DNA of 64,000 nucleotides from Verticillium longisporum (lineage: Eukaryota; Ascomycota; Sordariomycetes; Glomerellales; Plectosphaerellaceae), in the NCBI GenBank assembly GCA_019188255.1, contig JAETXT010000010.1:806001-870000 (forward strand), given 5' to 3'. Below are positions 1 through 12,401 of the stretch, piece after piece. The notes beneath the pieces are model-generated. The model saw only the letters and a program-made list of their open reading frames with translations. It made no database searches and was not told the DNA's origin. Each line of letters starts with the position of its first letter. The first letter of the stretch is position 1. Position numbers and translations under genes: made by a program.

Positions 1-451
1 GGCTCTGGCGCAGTACTGTGCGCGCGACGGACCCAAGAGCTCCAAAGTACATGTTGGCCCCCCCTCCCAAGACATTGGCGAGGACGAAAGAGGACACTCC
101 AGAGCTTTCCCTGCCGGACTCCACTATACGAGCCGTATCCGACCGGGGCTCTCCCCCCCCCAAATTCGCAACGCAAGCACCTCGCCTTGCTGTGTCATGT
201 TCTGCTCGCTCCCTCCCCCCTCCCCCCGTCAAAGACGGCACAATGTTGCCAGTGCCTAGGACATGTGTAGTGGAGGCTTTGCAATATGATCTGACTGCGA
301 AGTGGGGATGGGCGACGATAGCAGCACGACGCCTCGTGTCTTCCGTCACGGAAGACGCGGCCTATCAAGCAAGGTCGGAGTAGGAGACTTGCGCCACGAA
401 GTCACGAGTCTAGGTGAACAGACGAGATAGGCCAATGTGTGCGGTAGAGCT

Positions 452-452
<1 letters not shown>

Positions 453-485
<33 letters not shown>

Positions 486-490
486 GAGAC
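453..490. repeat. (GA)n microsatellite
   Basis: Near-perfect GA dinucleotide run, broken by one T near its right end. A second GA-rich run lies at 7069-7100 and a CT run at about 42221-42239. Confidence 0.95.
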
Positions 491-1229
491 GGAGAGCAGG
501 CCGACGGCGCAGTAAGCAGACAGCCCAAGAATTCCCTGTGAATACATGGACAGAAGGGGGAAATACCATAGCAAGTGGTGGTTTTCTGCATTCATCCATC
601 CCTCCCTCCACCCACCACTGCGCGTCCGTTTCCATTAGGTTTGCACCACCCAGCCGCTATCACGCTACCGCCAACAGGCTAACCATCCGCCATCCAAGCC
701 GTCGCTCTCCTCATCCCGCCAGTCATCACTGGCCATCCACACATCCGTGTCGAACCATGCCATCGCCATCCCCCCCCCACCAGTGCTGTCGAGTGTCAAG
801 CGTCAAGCTCGAGCTCGAGCTTTGTCCTCCTCCATCCAGTGCTTCATCTCGAACCCCGTATGGTTGCTGTCGACACTCCACCTCCATCATCTTCATCCCG
901 CATCCGCAACTCACCTTCTCCGCCTTTTCCCTCTCGACGCGCAGGATACTACTGCGCATCGCTATCTCGAGCTTGGAAAGATATACACTCTCTCGCCTCC
1001 TCCTACCTCACTTTGCCCCCTCCGTCTCGCCTCATGTCGCCGGCTCCGCCGCGCGCGCTGCCCTTGACTTTTGACACACTTAAACACCTTGCTGGATGCT
1101 CCCATGTTGACTTTTGGTTCTCGCCTTCTGCTTGTGCCTTCGTCTCCATCTCCCTTTGATTCTTGCCTCTATCGCTCTCCACGTCTCTGCACCATTGTTT
1201 GCATCTGCATGTATCTGTAGGCCGCCCAG

Positions 1230-1236
1230 CCATCGC

Positions 1237-1269
<33 letters not shown>
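1230..1269. repeat. (ATC)n microsatellite
   Basis: About eleven ATC trinucleotides in a row. It lies in the noncoding leader region; the His- or Ile-run frames across it are artefacts of the repeat. Confidence 0.95.
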
Positions 1270-1450
1270 TATCGCATTACAACGATTTGTCGTCTGCTTG
1301 CCATCCGATAGCACAACATCCAGTCTCCCCAAGCAAATCAACTCAGACCACCGGCATCAAGACCAAGACTGGTACACCAGCCAGCCAGGTACGTGCCACC
1401 ACGGCCACGCCACCCCTCCCCTTCCACACCCACACCACGCATCCGTCTTG

Positions 1451-1502
1451 AATCCCACACCCACACCCACGCCCAAGCCCACGCCCACACCCACACACCC
1501 AT
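1451..1502. repeat. Degenerate CCCACA/CCCACG hexamer repeat
   Basis: A cytosine-rich strand built from six-base units CCCACA, CCCACG and CCCAAG. It differs from the fungal telomere unit CCCTAA and is internal, so it is recorded only as simple-sequence DNA. Confidence 0.8.
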
Positions 1503-2938
1503 ATCCACACTTGATTGCGCTTCCGACCCCGGCACAGAAAAAAAAGCCAGGACCCAGGACCCAGGCCCCAAGCCCCGTCCACCCCTGCTCTCAACAAGGC
1601 ACCTCCCCCCGGTCAGGCCTAGCTCCAGCGCCTGGTGGTGGTGGTCCGACACACTCTAGCACTGTCAGTGGCACTTGCACTTGGGGCCTGGTCCTTACCT
1701 GCCTCTCTGCCTGGGTTGTCTGCGCTTGCTTGCACTGGCACTTTATAATCCTCAAAACCACTCCCGTTCCCTCCGCGCCCGCGCCCTCTACTCCCCATCC
1801 CACCTGCCTCTGTGCTTGAACCTCACCTCACCTCCTCCTCCTCCACCACCACGACCACTCCTCTTCCCCCGACACACTTCGTCTTCGTCAAGACCTTCCT
1901 CCACCAAGGCTGACCACAGAAAAAGACGACAGAGCAGGACTCAACAACCTCCCCCCCCTTCGAAACCCACCCCACCCCTCCCCTGCATCTGAATCAACCA
2001 AATCGACGACGCTTACGAGACGGCAACAACACCCCAAGCCTCTCTGGAATCCGCGTCTAATCACTTTCACGACATCCTCCCAACGGCGGCTCGAAATTTG
2101 ACTCGACCTCATTTCGACCACAAACGCCTCTTTCCAAGACACTCTCTTGGCCTCGACTCGCCGGAGCAGCATTCCCGCCAGACGTCACGAGCGTTTTCCG
2201 TGGGGAGATCTCTCGCTGTCTCGCGCCTCGTCCCTGACATTCCTCGGCCTCCCCAAACACGCGAGCTTTGCAAGGTTGCTGGAATATTGCCCTTGTTCGA
2301 CTCTCGCTGCCACGGCCCTCTCCCGTTGCTCCCCGGTACCCGTTGTCAGGTGAGTTTTGATGCTGCCACCATTCCCCCTTCCCCAAGACGACGACGACGG
2401 CATCCAAAGAAGCAATAAAACCCCAGCGCCGTGCCGCCTCCCCCCCAACATCCACCCATGAATCGCAGGGCCCTTGTTCCACCTGCCTAATTTTTTTTTT
2501 TTTTCATATGTCCCTTGCCGTCTTGAACCTTCGAATGCTCGCTTCTTGATACTGCTGTACTTGACAGCCCATTCTACTACCATCTATTTTTTGCCCTTTG
2601 CTTCCTTTTGTCGTCACCTCATGCCAATGCATCCAACGCGCTTTCCTTTGTCATCCTTGATACAACTGCCATATGGCCTCCAGTGAGCTGACTCGAAACT
2701 TCCAGCTCTCTCTATATCCTAATCTCGAGCGACGAGTCTGTTCACGACCCGCCTCACAAATATCCTAATACCCCATGAATTGATACCCTCCTCGGTTTGC
2801 TTCTTCAAGTCAACCATCCAAGGGCTACTCTCTTGCAATTAGGTAGCTCTACCCGTGTCGGAGTGCTAGACCACCTTTCGCGGTCTCTTACGAACCTGCA
2901 TCTTACTACCACTCTCCCAAGGCACCCTGACTGCTGGG

Positions 2939-5355
2939 ATGCCTTACACGCCCCCCTCTCATAGTCGATCCCCCGCCAACTCCGCCCCCTCGTCGCCTGA
3001 TGTAAGTCGACGGCCCTCTTTTCAGAGCAGCCCTAGACCGTCACTACCAAGGTCCGCTTCCTATTTGACGAAGAACCGACGCAGCACACCGTCGGCTCTG
3101 GGCGGAGGAAATGGCGCCACCAACGACAAGGTACCAGTCGGTGCCACAGACAACGTCAAGACTCTCGCTACGACCAGTGTCCGACAATCGCCACCGCCGG
3201 TAACCAACGAGAGTGGTATGCCTAACGGTGCTGTTATCTCGCCTCCGGACTCGGCAAGCGAGGACGAGGAAGGCACGCAGCGCGGACGCCAGCTTCACAA
3301 CCTGAAGGAACTGCAAGATGCCATCAGCCAAATCCCTGTTCGCAGGGCACCCTCGCCACCGCCAAAGACGGCCGCAGTGGACGTCTCCAGGCCCGAAGTC
3401 ATCTCGAGCAACAACATTGTCCACAGCTTCAGCACCCCCGACCTCGCGGGCGGAAGGAGGCGAACACACACTCGCTCTGCTACCGAACCCAAGGTTATGA
3501 TATCGAAGTCTTCGGAGACCTCACTCACCGGTTCGGAAGAAGAATCGGATGAGGATCTCATGATGAAGCCTCCGATGGTTCGAAAGAAGTCTGGAGAACT
3601 CGTTCGCCCTGCTCTGCGTCCTTCATCCCACCGAAGGCGTCCAGTATGCCCGGGACGCCGACCTTCTCAAAGGCGGTGCATTTCGACTCGCACCTCGAAC
3701 ATGTGCGCCACTTCCTCCAGGTCGACCGCCCGCTCGCCGTCAGCGCTGGGTCGTCACCTGCCGATAACTACGACAGTGATAATGAGTATCCGTTCCCAGG
3801 CGACGAGCGATCCGGCACTCGGTCCCCCCCATACGAATGGGAAATCGTGACGGCCAACCAGCCGATGGATTCTCCCATCCGCAAGTCCCTGCCTGTGCGC
3901 CTCGAGCAGGTCTGGCTCTCTCCCGATCAGAAGTCGTTGCTCGGTTCTGTAGCCGTTGAGAACTTGTCTTTCCAGAAGTCCGTCACTTGCAGATTCACAC
4001 TCGACTACTGGAAGACCACTTCCGAAGTCGCCGCTGAGTACTCGCATGAGATCCGCCCTAAGGAGTCGGACGCCGGGCATGACCGTTTCACCTTCGCCAT
4101 CAAGCTCTCGGATCTGGCTCACCTCGAGTCCAAGACTCTATATTTCTGTGTCCGCTACAACGTCATGGGACAAGAGTTCTGGGACAACAATGGCGGCACC
4201 AACTTCCAAGTGGACTTCCGCAAGAAGCACTTGCCACAAAACGGCAAACGTGTCATCGGCGCTGCCAGTAGACCTGTCGGTGGCTTGCCCCGTAGCAACC
4301 GTCGGGCTAGCCCGGCCGCCAGCTCATCACGCCCGAAATCTGTCAATGTTGGCTTTGATGACTTTGGCGGCGAGAAGGGCAAGTACAACTTCGACCAGCC
4401 CATTCACGAATACCTTGGAGAATCCGGCCCGCCTCTCCGCCTCAAGACCAAATCGACCGGCAACCTGGCGAGTGATAACATCTCGAGGGGCTTGACCGCA
4501 CCCAGCGGACAGGCTTTCTCCAACCGCTATGACTTTGGTGCCTCCCTCACTGCCGCTGTTCAAGCCGCAAAGGACTCGATGAGCAAGGACACCAAGGCCG
4601 ACGGTGGTCTGTACATGAAGAGCCACAAGAAGATCTCCATGGCTCACGAGCCTCCCAAACTAAAGATGCCCGTCGTACCTCGTGGTCCCTCGCCCATGAT
4701 TTCCAACCCGAAACCTGTGGCAGTGGCTGGCAACGACTCGCCCAACACTTCCCTTGCTTCCAACTCGTATGAGGAACTTGTCAACAAATACTGCTTTGTA
4801 CGTACTTCCCGTCATCAGCGCCCACAGCCTCAACGACCACCAAGCAACCAAGATGAGAGAGCCCTTTGAGCCTAGACTAACAAAGTCACCGTGCAGTTTG
4901 GCTCAAAGCAGTCCAGCCCAAACCTACAAGAGGGCACCCTCAAGGGTAGCAAGTACGACGGCGCTGGCGATGCCTGCGATACCCGCGGCACCAACAGCAC
5001 CAACTCGAGCCAAAATGGAAGTCCCAACATGCCTCACCATGCTGGCCCCGCACAGCACCATAGCCTACACATTCGTGACGACTCGCCGTACTTCTTTGGC
5101 GGTGCCGTTGGTGCTTCGCCTGCCAACTCGCCGCTCATCTCCCTGATACCCTCAAGCGAGCGACCAGCCAGCCCATCAACGGCGCAACGGCAAGCAGGCC
5201 AAGGCGCCACCCCCGCATCAGCCTCGCCGGCTCCCATGACTGGTGGTCTACCCCAGTTCGCTGGTACGTCGCCACATCTCTACGCCCAGCACTTGCCGGA
5301 GCGGTTTCCGTTCTCCTTCAGCGAGACTCATGCCGGTACAGCAATCCGAGGGTGA
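2939..5355 (+). CDS. Glycogen-targeting regulatory subunit of protein phosphatase 1 (GAC1/PIG-like, CBM21), with one apparent frame break
   Basis: This protein should bring type-1 phosphatase to glycogen and so control glycogen synthase. A Ser/Pro-rich N-terminal part (2939 to about 3640) leads to the PP1-docking motif KAVHF, an exact RVxF-type site, near 3670. A CBM21 glycogen-binding domain follows (about 3895-4240), ending in the typical WDNN-GG-NF segment. A GT-AG intron at 4798-4896 (phase 0, CTAAC branch site) joins NKYCF to FGSKQSS, and the second exon ends at 5355. About 770 aa are expected. The frame changes once near 3641: the ATG frame runs to RRRP and the RVxF/CBM21 part is one base out. 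Homologues, as I recall them, are continuous here, so one C seems missing. A sequencing error is likelier than a pseudogene because both flanks are well conserved. Confidence 0.85.
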
Positions 5356-7112
5356 GGGCGTTTATCGATGATGAGCCGACGGACCATTGTCGACATGGTC
5401 GGCACAACATCTGCCACTTGGCGTTTCTCAACTGTTTTACCAACCCACGATGTTTCTCACCAAGCCCCTTAACCCGGACTTGGCATTACCTTCGGCAAAT
5501 CGGCGTCCATGGCATTTTCAACTCGCTTTTAGCGGCGGTGTCTTGACACCGAGAGAAGAGCAACAGCAGAGTCCCGTCCTGAACGCCTCCTCGCTCCATG
5601 AGGTCGTCGTCGACATGACGGGAAATTGCACTGTTCTTTCTCAGCAACGCTTGCCTTCAACGGTCGCGCAACAACAAACTGCCACTGGCTGTTTGGTCTC
5701 TGAGCCGAGAGCAGAGCATATCAGGGGCGTTACGTACTAATGCATAATTTGGCTTGGTTTTTTTCATTTCTCCTTTAAGCCAAAGGCGCATTGCGTGTCA
5801 TTGGAACTCTCCACTTTGGTCTCCAGCTCCGGCGCCCACTTTTCAAAACGGGCGGTTTGGTCAGGAGGATACTCCAGTACATGGCGGAGTATAGGTACGG
5901 AAGGAAAGGAGATGGATGGATATTGGAAAGGGCATGACCCGTCCGCACATACACTGGAACCACCGAAACCCAGGGTGGTCGGTCTTTTGTTCCGGCAAAC
6001 AGCTCAGCAACCTTTCGACTCCCACTCTCGTCTCGTGCCATTTGCGCCGCGAGACCTGGGAAGATGTCGATGGGCTTGACGGTCGGAAGCTGCGGATGAT
6101 AGCCGACAACATTGGGCAAGGGAGGGACAGAAAAGTTGCACACGAGTCTTGAGATTGAAGCGTTGACTCGTTGGTTGATTTTGGTTTCGGTTTGGCCTCG
6201 CTCTTTCATAGCGACGGGGATCAAGGTCACGTTTGACCAGGGCGTTGCGGATTGGACTCGGCTTAGCTACGGCAGCCCGATTCATCAGATGATGGATCCG
6301 TTTGATTTGGTCTCCAACAGCGCTCATTGCCTACTGAGGCATGGATTGGCCGGGGAGAATATACTATGATACCATACACATTACTGATTGTCCTTTGCCA
6401 GTGAGTGATGTCTGATGAATCGTTGTTTCCCAATCTTGATCCTGTCATCCATCCTTTGTGTGTCAATCTGTTTCCACCAACTACCAACCAAACCTGACTG
6501 CAATGCCCAATGTCGTTCCTGCCTGCTCTTTTCGCTTCCTTGCTCTGCTTTCGTTGCAAGATGCCTCGTGGCCGTAATGGACCCGACGCACAACAGTGCA
6601 GGCAGCGTTCTGCTCGACAAGACGGCTCGGCACTGACAGGTCAGAACCGCTTTCGCCCACAGACCCCCTGCGCGCCGCACGTGTGAGAACACGAACAGCA
6701 GAAACGAGCAGCGCTGCGTCTTCCCCGGAAGAAAGGGAGATTCGCTTATTGTCAGGTCAGGCAAGGGCCTCCTCAACAGGAAACAGAACGTGCACAGGAC
6801 GTCTGGTTTCTCTCTGAACCTCCATCCAGTCCTTGGGCCCGCTCGCACCTCGGGTCGAATGCTCATGTCTCTCCTCGAAGCCTACCCTGCCAAGACGACA
6901 GACTTTCTTGACGGCCTAACGCCATCAAGTGTTCCGTGGGGTGGGGAGGTGTAATAGAGAGAGTTTCGAGGCAGGCAGATCATTCCCCGAGATGAAATCC
7001 TTTCGAAAAGAAAAGACGGAAGAAAAATACACCTTGACATGTCCATACACCTCGACATGTCCGCAGGGAGAGAGAGAGAGAGTAAGAGAGAGAGAGAGAT
7101 GGAGGGGTCAAA
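5356..7112. other. Intergenic region between convergent genes
   Basis: No convincing gene. Short open frames on both strands lack family features and codon bias. It should contain the 3' UTRs of the PP1 subunit gene (plus) and the casein kinase gene (minus). A GA-rich simple repeat lies at 7069-7100, just beyond the kinase stop codon. Confidence 0.6.
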
Positions 7113-8258
7113 TCAAGGCTTGGTGGCAGCGGCGGTGGCGGTGGTGGTGTCCTTGGCCGCCTCGGCAATGGCCTGGGCGGCCTGGGTGTTCTTCTGGTAC
7201 TTGTAGACGGTCCAGTCGAAGACGTAGTCGTACTGGAAGCCCTCACGAACGAAGAGGTCGCGGAACAGCTTGCGCAGGTAGCTGTAGTCGGGCTTGTCGT
7301 CGAAACGCAGCGAGCGCGTGTAGTTGAGGTAGATGGCGAACTCGTGCGGCAGGCCGCGGCAGAGAATCTCGGTCGGCGTCGTCATCTTCTTCTCCATGAT
7401 GCGGTCGTATTTCTGCTTCTTCGTCGCGGCCTTGAGGCCTTGCCAGGGGAGCGAGCCGCGGCTGAAGTAGAGGAGCACGTAGCCGAGGGATTCCATGTCA
7501 TCGCGGCGGGCTTGCTCTGTACGCGGAGGGACGTTAGCTGGGCGGCTCGGGGGAGATGGAGGGCGTATATAGGGAGAGTAGGCTGCTTGCTGCTTCCTGG
7601 CTTGTGGTAGAATGGAAGGAGATGGTGGTGGGGGTGAGGAAGAGTGCGAGGTGGTATATAACGTACCGACGCCGAGGTGTGTATTGATGGAGGCGTAGCG
7701 CGCGGTGCCGGTCAGGTTCTTATTCTCCCGATAGGGGATATGGAAATGCGTCTTCGGATCGCGGTACTTCTTGGCGAGGCCGAAATCAATAGCGTTCACC
7801 TGGTTCCCGCGCTTCCCGATGCCCATGAGGAAGTTATCCGGCTTGATGTCGCGGTGGAGGAACGACTTGGCGTGCACGTACTCGATCCGCGACAGCAGCT
7901 GGTCGGCGAGCAGCAGCACCGTCTTGAGCGAGAACTTGCGGTTGCAAAAGTTGAAGAGGTCCCCGAGGCTGGGGCCCAGCAGGTCGTAGACCATGGCATT
8001 GTAGTCGCTCTCGACGCCAAAGTACCGCACAAACGGGATGCCGACGCCGCCGGCGAGCGACTTGTAGACCCTGGCCTCGTACTCGAGCTGCGGGTGTTTA
8101 GCCTTGACGCTCTCGAGCTTGATGGCGATCTCCTCGCCCGAGATGATGTTGGTGCCGAGGTAGACGTCGCCGAAGGAGCCGGAGCCGATCTTGCGGCCGA
8201 TGCGATATTTGTTGCCGACGCGGAGGTCCTGGGGCGCGGTCATGTTAGCGGTCGTCAT
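7113..8258 (-). CDS. Casein kinase I (CK1/Hhp-like), divergent paralogue
   Basis: Serine/threonine kinase of the CK1 family, 331 aa. Visible are the glycine loop [11 protein letters not shown] (about residues 25-35), the ATP lysine in AIK (47), the catalytic HRDIKPDN (Asp137), the DFG (158-160) and the CK1-specific [12 protein letters not shown] segment. A single intron at 7517-7666 (150 nt, phase 1) joins LGV to [13 protein letters not shown]. Its length is a multiple of three and it carries no stop, so retained message stays in frame. I start at the first ATG (8258); the open frame further upstream has no ATG. The C-terminal tail is short (about 30 residues, Ala/Thr-rich) and has no Cys-Cys palmitoylation motif. 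Several core residues (for example GPSLGDLF where GPSLEDLF is usual) suggest a second CK1 rather than the main housekeeping one. Confidence 0.9.
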   Translation of the reverse strand: MTTANMTAPQDLRVGNKYRIGRKIGSGSFGDVYLGTNIISGEEIAIKLESVKAKHPQLEYEARVYKSLAGGVGIPFVRYFGVESDYNAMVYDLLGPSLGDLFNFCNRKFSLKTVLLLADQLLSRIEYVHAKSFLHRDIKPDNFLMGIGKRGNQVNAIDFGLAKKYRDPKTHFHIPYRENKNLTGTARYASINTHLGVGTLYTTSHSSSPPPPSPSILPQARKQQAAYSPYIRPPSPPSRPANVPPRTEQARRDDMESLGYVLLYFSRGSLPWQGLKAATKKQKYDRIMEKKMTTPTEILCRGLPHEFAIYLNYTRSLRFDDKPDYSYLRKLFRDLFVREGFQYDYVFDWTVYKYQKNTQAAQAIAEAAKDTTTATAAATKP

Positions 8259-8985
8259 GGGAGGGAGCAGCAGGCGGCGGCAGGGGCGGGTTCGAATCGG
8301 CTGCTCTGCACTGGTCGTCGTCGTTGTCGTGCTTGTCGTCGTCGTCGTGTTGATGGGAGGAAAAGAGCGCGCTGCGTGAGGTGTGCCTTTGCCTTTCGTT
8401 GCCGACACCGTGAGCCCTGCGCATCGCCATGCGGGGCTTTATCGTAATTTGGGGTAGTAGTGGGCGATGGACGTACCATGGTTATTGAGTCAGGCCACTG
8501 GAAAGTAGTTACAAGTTGTGTCGCTGAGGGAGGGAGGCGTATCGCCGTCGTTCAGAAATCCCGAATGCAGTTTCGTTTGCCGTTTTCGGGGTTTGTTCTC
8601 CCCCTTTCCTTGGTGTTGGACTATGAAAGAGAGATGGACTGGATCCAAACGGTGAGGATGATTTAGGGAGGCTTTAGGTTTTGCAGGCGAAGAAAGCTCG
8701 AGCACTCTAGAGGCGCGTGTGACTTTTTCGAGGCGGTGGCAACGCAATCTGACACAGGATCTTTGTCCGCGAGTCGGTCAGCCTTCGTTGGGATATAGGG
8801 GCGGTATCTGTTGAAACTAGTCGCCCGGTATTCGGAGGTGCCAAACCGTTGGGCCGCGGAAATTCGTAACCGTTATCCTGAAGGTAGGGAGTATGGATGA
8901 ATGTCGGGGGGGATGGTGCGGAATGGTAATTTCCAGTGTTAAAGCGTCCGAGATGCCAATCAGAACGGGCCCATGTCACAATGCT

Positions 8986-9036
8986 GACAGTGTCGCAGAA
9001 TGACAGTGTCGCAGAGTGATAGTGTCGCAGAATGAC
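8986..9036. repeat. Tandem repeat, 16-bp unit x 3
   Basis: Three head-to-tail units of GACAGTGTCGCAGAAT with one or two changes per copy, followed by a partial fourth unit. Confidence 0.9.
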
Positions 9037-9097
9037 AAGATGTCAAGAGTGACTTTTCGATGGGATGGTAGCAATGTCGAGATGGATCATTCCGAAT

Positions 9098-9155
9098 GTC
9101 ATGTCCATGTCATGTCAATGCCATGTCAAGGCCATGCCAAGGCCATGTCAATCGC
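9098..9155. repeat. Degenerate CCATGTCAAKG tandem repeat
   Basis: Repeated CATGTCA/CCATGTCAAGG-type units of about 10-12 bp, imperfect, just downstream of the 16-bp array. Confidence 0.7.
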
Positions 9156-10883
9156 GGGTCAGGTCAGGTGTCCTGCCTCGGGTGTCAATTGGGTGTCAAG
9201 GTGTCTTTGGCAGGGCGCAGCCTCTGTTTGCCTCACGCCTCGCGCCGGGGCGCGGCCTCTGAATCTGCCGAGTGTGCGCTGGCATTTGCCGAAGTGCATT
9301 GATGGACGGCCCGAGGCTTGTCCAGCGTACCCCTTTTATTAACAGTGAAGGCGCTTTCTGACGGCATCTGCATCAAGCGACCTGGCCTGTGAAAGACGCA
9401 GAGCCCCATCCAGTTTGAGGGGCATCCGAATGCAGGTAAAATGGATGCTTGACGAAGAGTTGTCGAGCTTACCTTGCACATTCGAGCCATGACAACAAAA
9501 GCCAAGTGGATGCAGGGGCCCTTGAAAATATGGCCAGGGCAACCTGAGCCCACTTCCACCACGAATGGACAATGAATTGACTTTCCGAGCTGACTCTGAT
9601 GTCACAATGGAATCGCCCCGACAGGGCTGACGAAAGTGCACAACCGACTGGAGGCTGTTGTACGAGCATGTTCTCAGCTACTTTCTTTCACGGGGGACCA
9701 GATCACAGGCTCCGCCACAACCCACATGGGAAAAGGCAGGCCGAAGCCGCGGGCGTGCATCGAGTTCTCCACAACCACTCAGTTTGACCTGCCTTGTGCT
9801 GTAGAACAGGACCGCAGCATTCTGGCTTGATGAGATCGCGAAGACGTCACCATAAGCCATGTTTGAAAGGGGAAGATGGTTGACACTTTGTATTCTGAGA
9901 TATCGGCCCATGATCGAAATGAAGTCTTGGGCTTTGTAAGAGTGTTGAGGGCTACTACCTCATATATCGGAACCCTTTATGCGACAGAACTCAACGTGCA
10001 AGTTACTGCCGTGGCCGAGAGGTACACTTGAAAATCGGTTCACCTGCTCTCTCGCTTTACTCATTCGACCCAATCGCAGAGCCCCGCCATCTGGTCCTCC
10101 TGGTTAATCTCGCCTTGTTCCTGTATCATGTAATGATGGACTCTGAGCAGGGCTCTCGACATCATGGACATGTATTCGCAAAATGACAAAGCCACTGAAA
10201 CGTTTGAATAGGGGCGTCACATGCCAGTCAGTCCCTTCTCCTCCATAAATGGCGAGGAAACGCCAGAGGTCTGATAGCAGAAACACTTCACGGTGACCCT
10301 CGTGCCCTGCGAGTCGTAATGACGTTGTAGAACCGGGCGTATTTGACAATTAGGCAATAGAAAAGAAGAAACGTCATCGTGAGTGTGCGACCTCACGACG
10401 ATGCTTTCCTAGTTGGTCTATCTATTTGTGTATCAACGTCGCGTGCCATGGTTTCCAACACTCTTTATATAGGTACTAAGGTAAGGTAGGTACCCTTGGA
10501 GGCCATGGGACTCGTGGCTCTGGGCGCAACCCATATGACGCGCATCCTTGACGATATGCCCATTGAACATTGGTGATTAATTATTTTATACGTCCAAAAG
10601 CTACGGTCTCGTCTTGCCCGGTACTCACTCATAATGATAGGGCAGGAAATGGGCAAAGGTTCTCGTCTTCCTGGTGGGCTTCTTGGAGTGACCAACTATG
10701 TGGAGTCGCCCAGCATTAGGAGGAATTGAATCGGCCGCTGGCGGTGGTTCGGCTCGCAGTTCCGCTGGCGGCTGAAGGTCAGTGTACTTTACAGCAGCAT
10801 CCTACAACGCGAACCCGCCAGAAGCACAGCTTCGTGCCGCGTTTCCCCTGCCGACCTTCACCACATCTTTTTCACTCGCAGAA

Positions 10884-12401
10884 ATGAGACACTCCCGCTC
10901 GTCTTTTCTGGCAAAGTGGTTCCTCCCACAGCTGCCGTGCTGTCGCGTCCAGAGAGTTTCCCTGCATCGCGGATTGCAATTGGCAACAATGTCAACAAAC
11001 CGCGCTCGCTACAAACACATTGACGACGTAGAAAGTCTCGACTATTACGAGAAAGGTGGATACCACCCTCTCCAAACGGGGGACTATCTTCAAAAGCGGT
11101 ACAGAATAGTGCACAAGTTGGGATTTGGGAGCTACTCGACTATTTGGTTAGCCAGGGATGAACAGCTTTCCAAGTACGTCGCCATTAAAGTCGGCACCGC
11201 TTCATCCAACCACAAGGAGATCGACATCCTAAACCGCCTTGCCAACCATCCTGCTGGAGACAAGAGCCTCGGTACATCCCTGATCCCACCCGTACTCGAT
11301 CGCTTCAACGTTCATGGGCCAAATGGAACCCATCCCTGCTTTGTCACCGTACCAGCCATGTGCAGTCTTGCCGATGCGATCGCGGCTAGCGACCACGAAC
11401 CCTTCCAGACCAGTGTTGCCAGGTCTCTTGCTGCACAACTCGCCATGGCTGCGGCATATATGCACGGCATGGGCTTGGTTCACGGCGGTGAGTGAATCAA
11501 GCTGGCCGTGCCGCGTGAACAAGCGTCGTGCTGACCTTCTCTAGATCTTCACTTTGGAAACCTCCTCCTTCAACTACCGACAGGGATAGACGACTTGACA
11601 GTCCAGCAGCTCTACGATCAGTATGATATGCCAGAGCCCGAGCCTGTTGTGCCGGAAGAGGATCAGCCACCCCCATCGCCGGGTGTCCCTTCACATGTGT
11701 ATGCTCCGATTTGGATGGGAAAGCCAAGTAATGAGATTTCGCTCCGTGAATCGAAACTCTTTCTCGCCGACTTTGGGACAGCGTTTTGCCCAAACGAGGA
11801 ATCAAGATTCGAGTCGTATACCCCTCTTGAAATCAGACCACCCGAGGCTAGATTTGAACCTACACAGCCATTGACCTTCGCATCGGACGCTTGGAGTCTT
11901 GGCTGCATGATATGGGCAATCCTCGGCGTGAAACCGTTTCTTGGTGCATGGTTGTTTGGGCCAGAGAGCGCCGCCGCAGCTCAAATTGATGCCCTAGGTC
12001 CTATGCCAGATGGGTGGTGGGAGAAGTGGCAAGCCAAAACAAAGACAGAGTCGTTTGATGGGAATGGGAGACCAAAGCCGGGTAGAGAGGTATGGACATT
12101 CGAACAACGGTTTGAAGACAGTATACAGCAACCGCGGAGAGAGGGTGGTATGGAGGTGATTGCTGATGACGAAAGGGAAGCTATTTTTGAGATGATCAAG
12201 GGCATGCTCAAGTTTTGTCCTTGCGATCGCATGACTGTTCAGCAGGTATTGGAAACAGAGTGGATGAGGAAATGGGCTATCCCGGGAGCTGAAAAGTCAT
12301 GGCAAACGCGGGATACTTTTTTTTTGACAAATTCAACTATTTCAGTGCAAGGCTACTACGGTGTTCAGGGGCCAGAAGGTGATCATCGAGAAGTATTCTA
12401 G
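10884..12401 (+). CDS. SRPK-like serine/threonine protein kinase
   Basis: Protein kinase of 486 aa with the fungal SRPK layout. A YHPLQTGDYLQKRYRIVHKLG entry leads into the glycine loop LGFGSYSTIW and the ATP lysine in AIKV. The catalytic segment HGDLHFGN spans the intron at 11488-11544 (57 nt, phase 1). The DFG-type motif is ADFGTAF and the APE-equivalent is IRPPEAR. The arm after the HGD motif is long and acidic, the usual place of the SRPK spacer. HGD in place of HRD is common in expanded fungal SRPK families. I chose the ATG at 10884; a second in-frame ATG at 10989 gives a form without the basic, Arg/Phe-rich leader, and the family does not settle which is used. The spacer is too short for a classical splicing SRPK, so the substrate is unknown. 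Confidence 0.85.

Larger units (their letters stand above)
1..2938 (+). other. Long CT-rich leader/promoter region upstream of the PP1 subunit gene
   Basis: No protein-coding gene is supported here. Open frames in this stretch are low-complexity (Ser/Pro/His/Leu-rich), mostly begin at non-ATG codons and match no family I know. The composition is strongly pyrimidine-rich on the plus strand with several microsatellites. This fits the long 5' leaders that large regulatory genes often have in filamentous ascomycetes, so I read it as promoter plus 5' UTR of the gene starting at 2939. A leader intron is possible but cannot be placed with confidence. Confidence 0.5.
8259..10883. other. Intergenic region between divergent kinase genes
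   Basis: No gene recognised in 2.6 kb. It holds the promoters of the casein kinase (minus) and the SRPK-like kinase (plus), plus two short tandem-repeat arrays at 8986-9036 and 9098-9155 listed separately. Other short frames do not resemble known proteins. Confidence 0.55.

Noticed and set aside
1451..1502. C-rich hexamer repeat as interstitial telomere
   Set aside because: Units are CCCACA/CCCACG, not CCCTAA.
5775..6230. Open frame of 151 codons on the minus strand in the PP1 subunit 3' region
   Set aside because: No similarity or domain that I recognise and no intron or start support.
8280..8310. GGGTTCGAATCGG, similar to a tRNA B box
   Set aside because: No A box, acceptor stem or cloverleaf can be built around it, and it lies in the casein kinase upstream region.
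8986..9155. Short repeats as a CRISPR-like array
   Set aside because: Units are directly adjacent without spacers, and the genome is eukaryotic.
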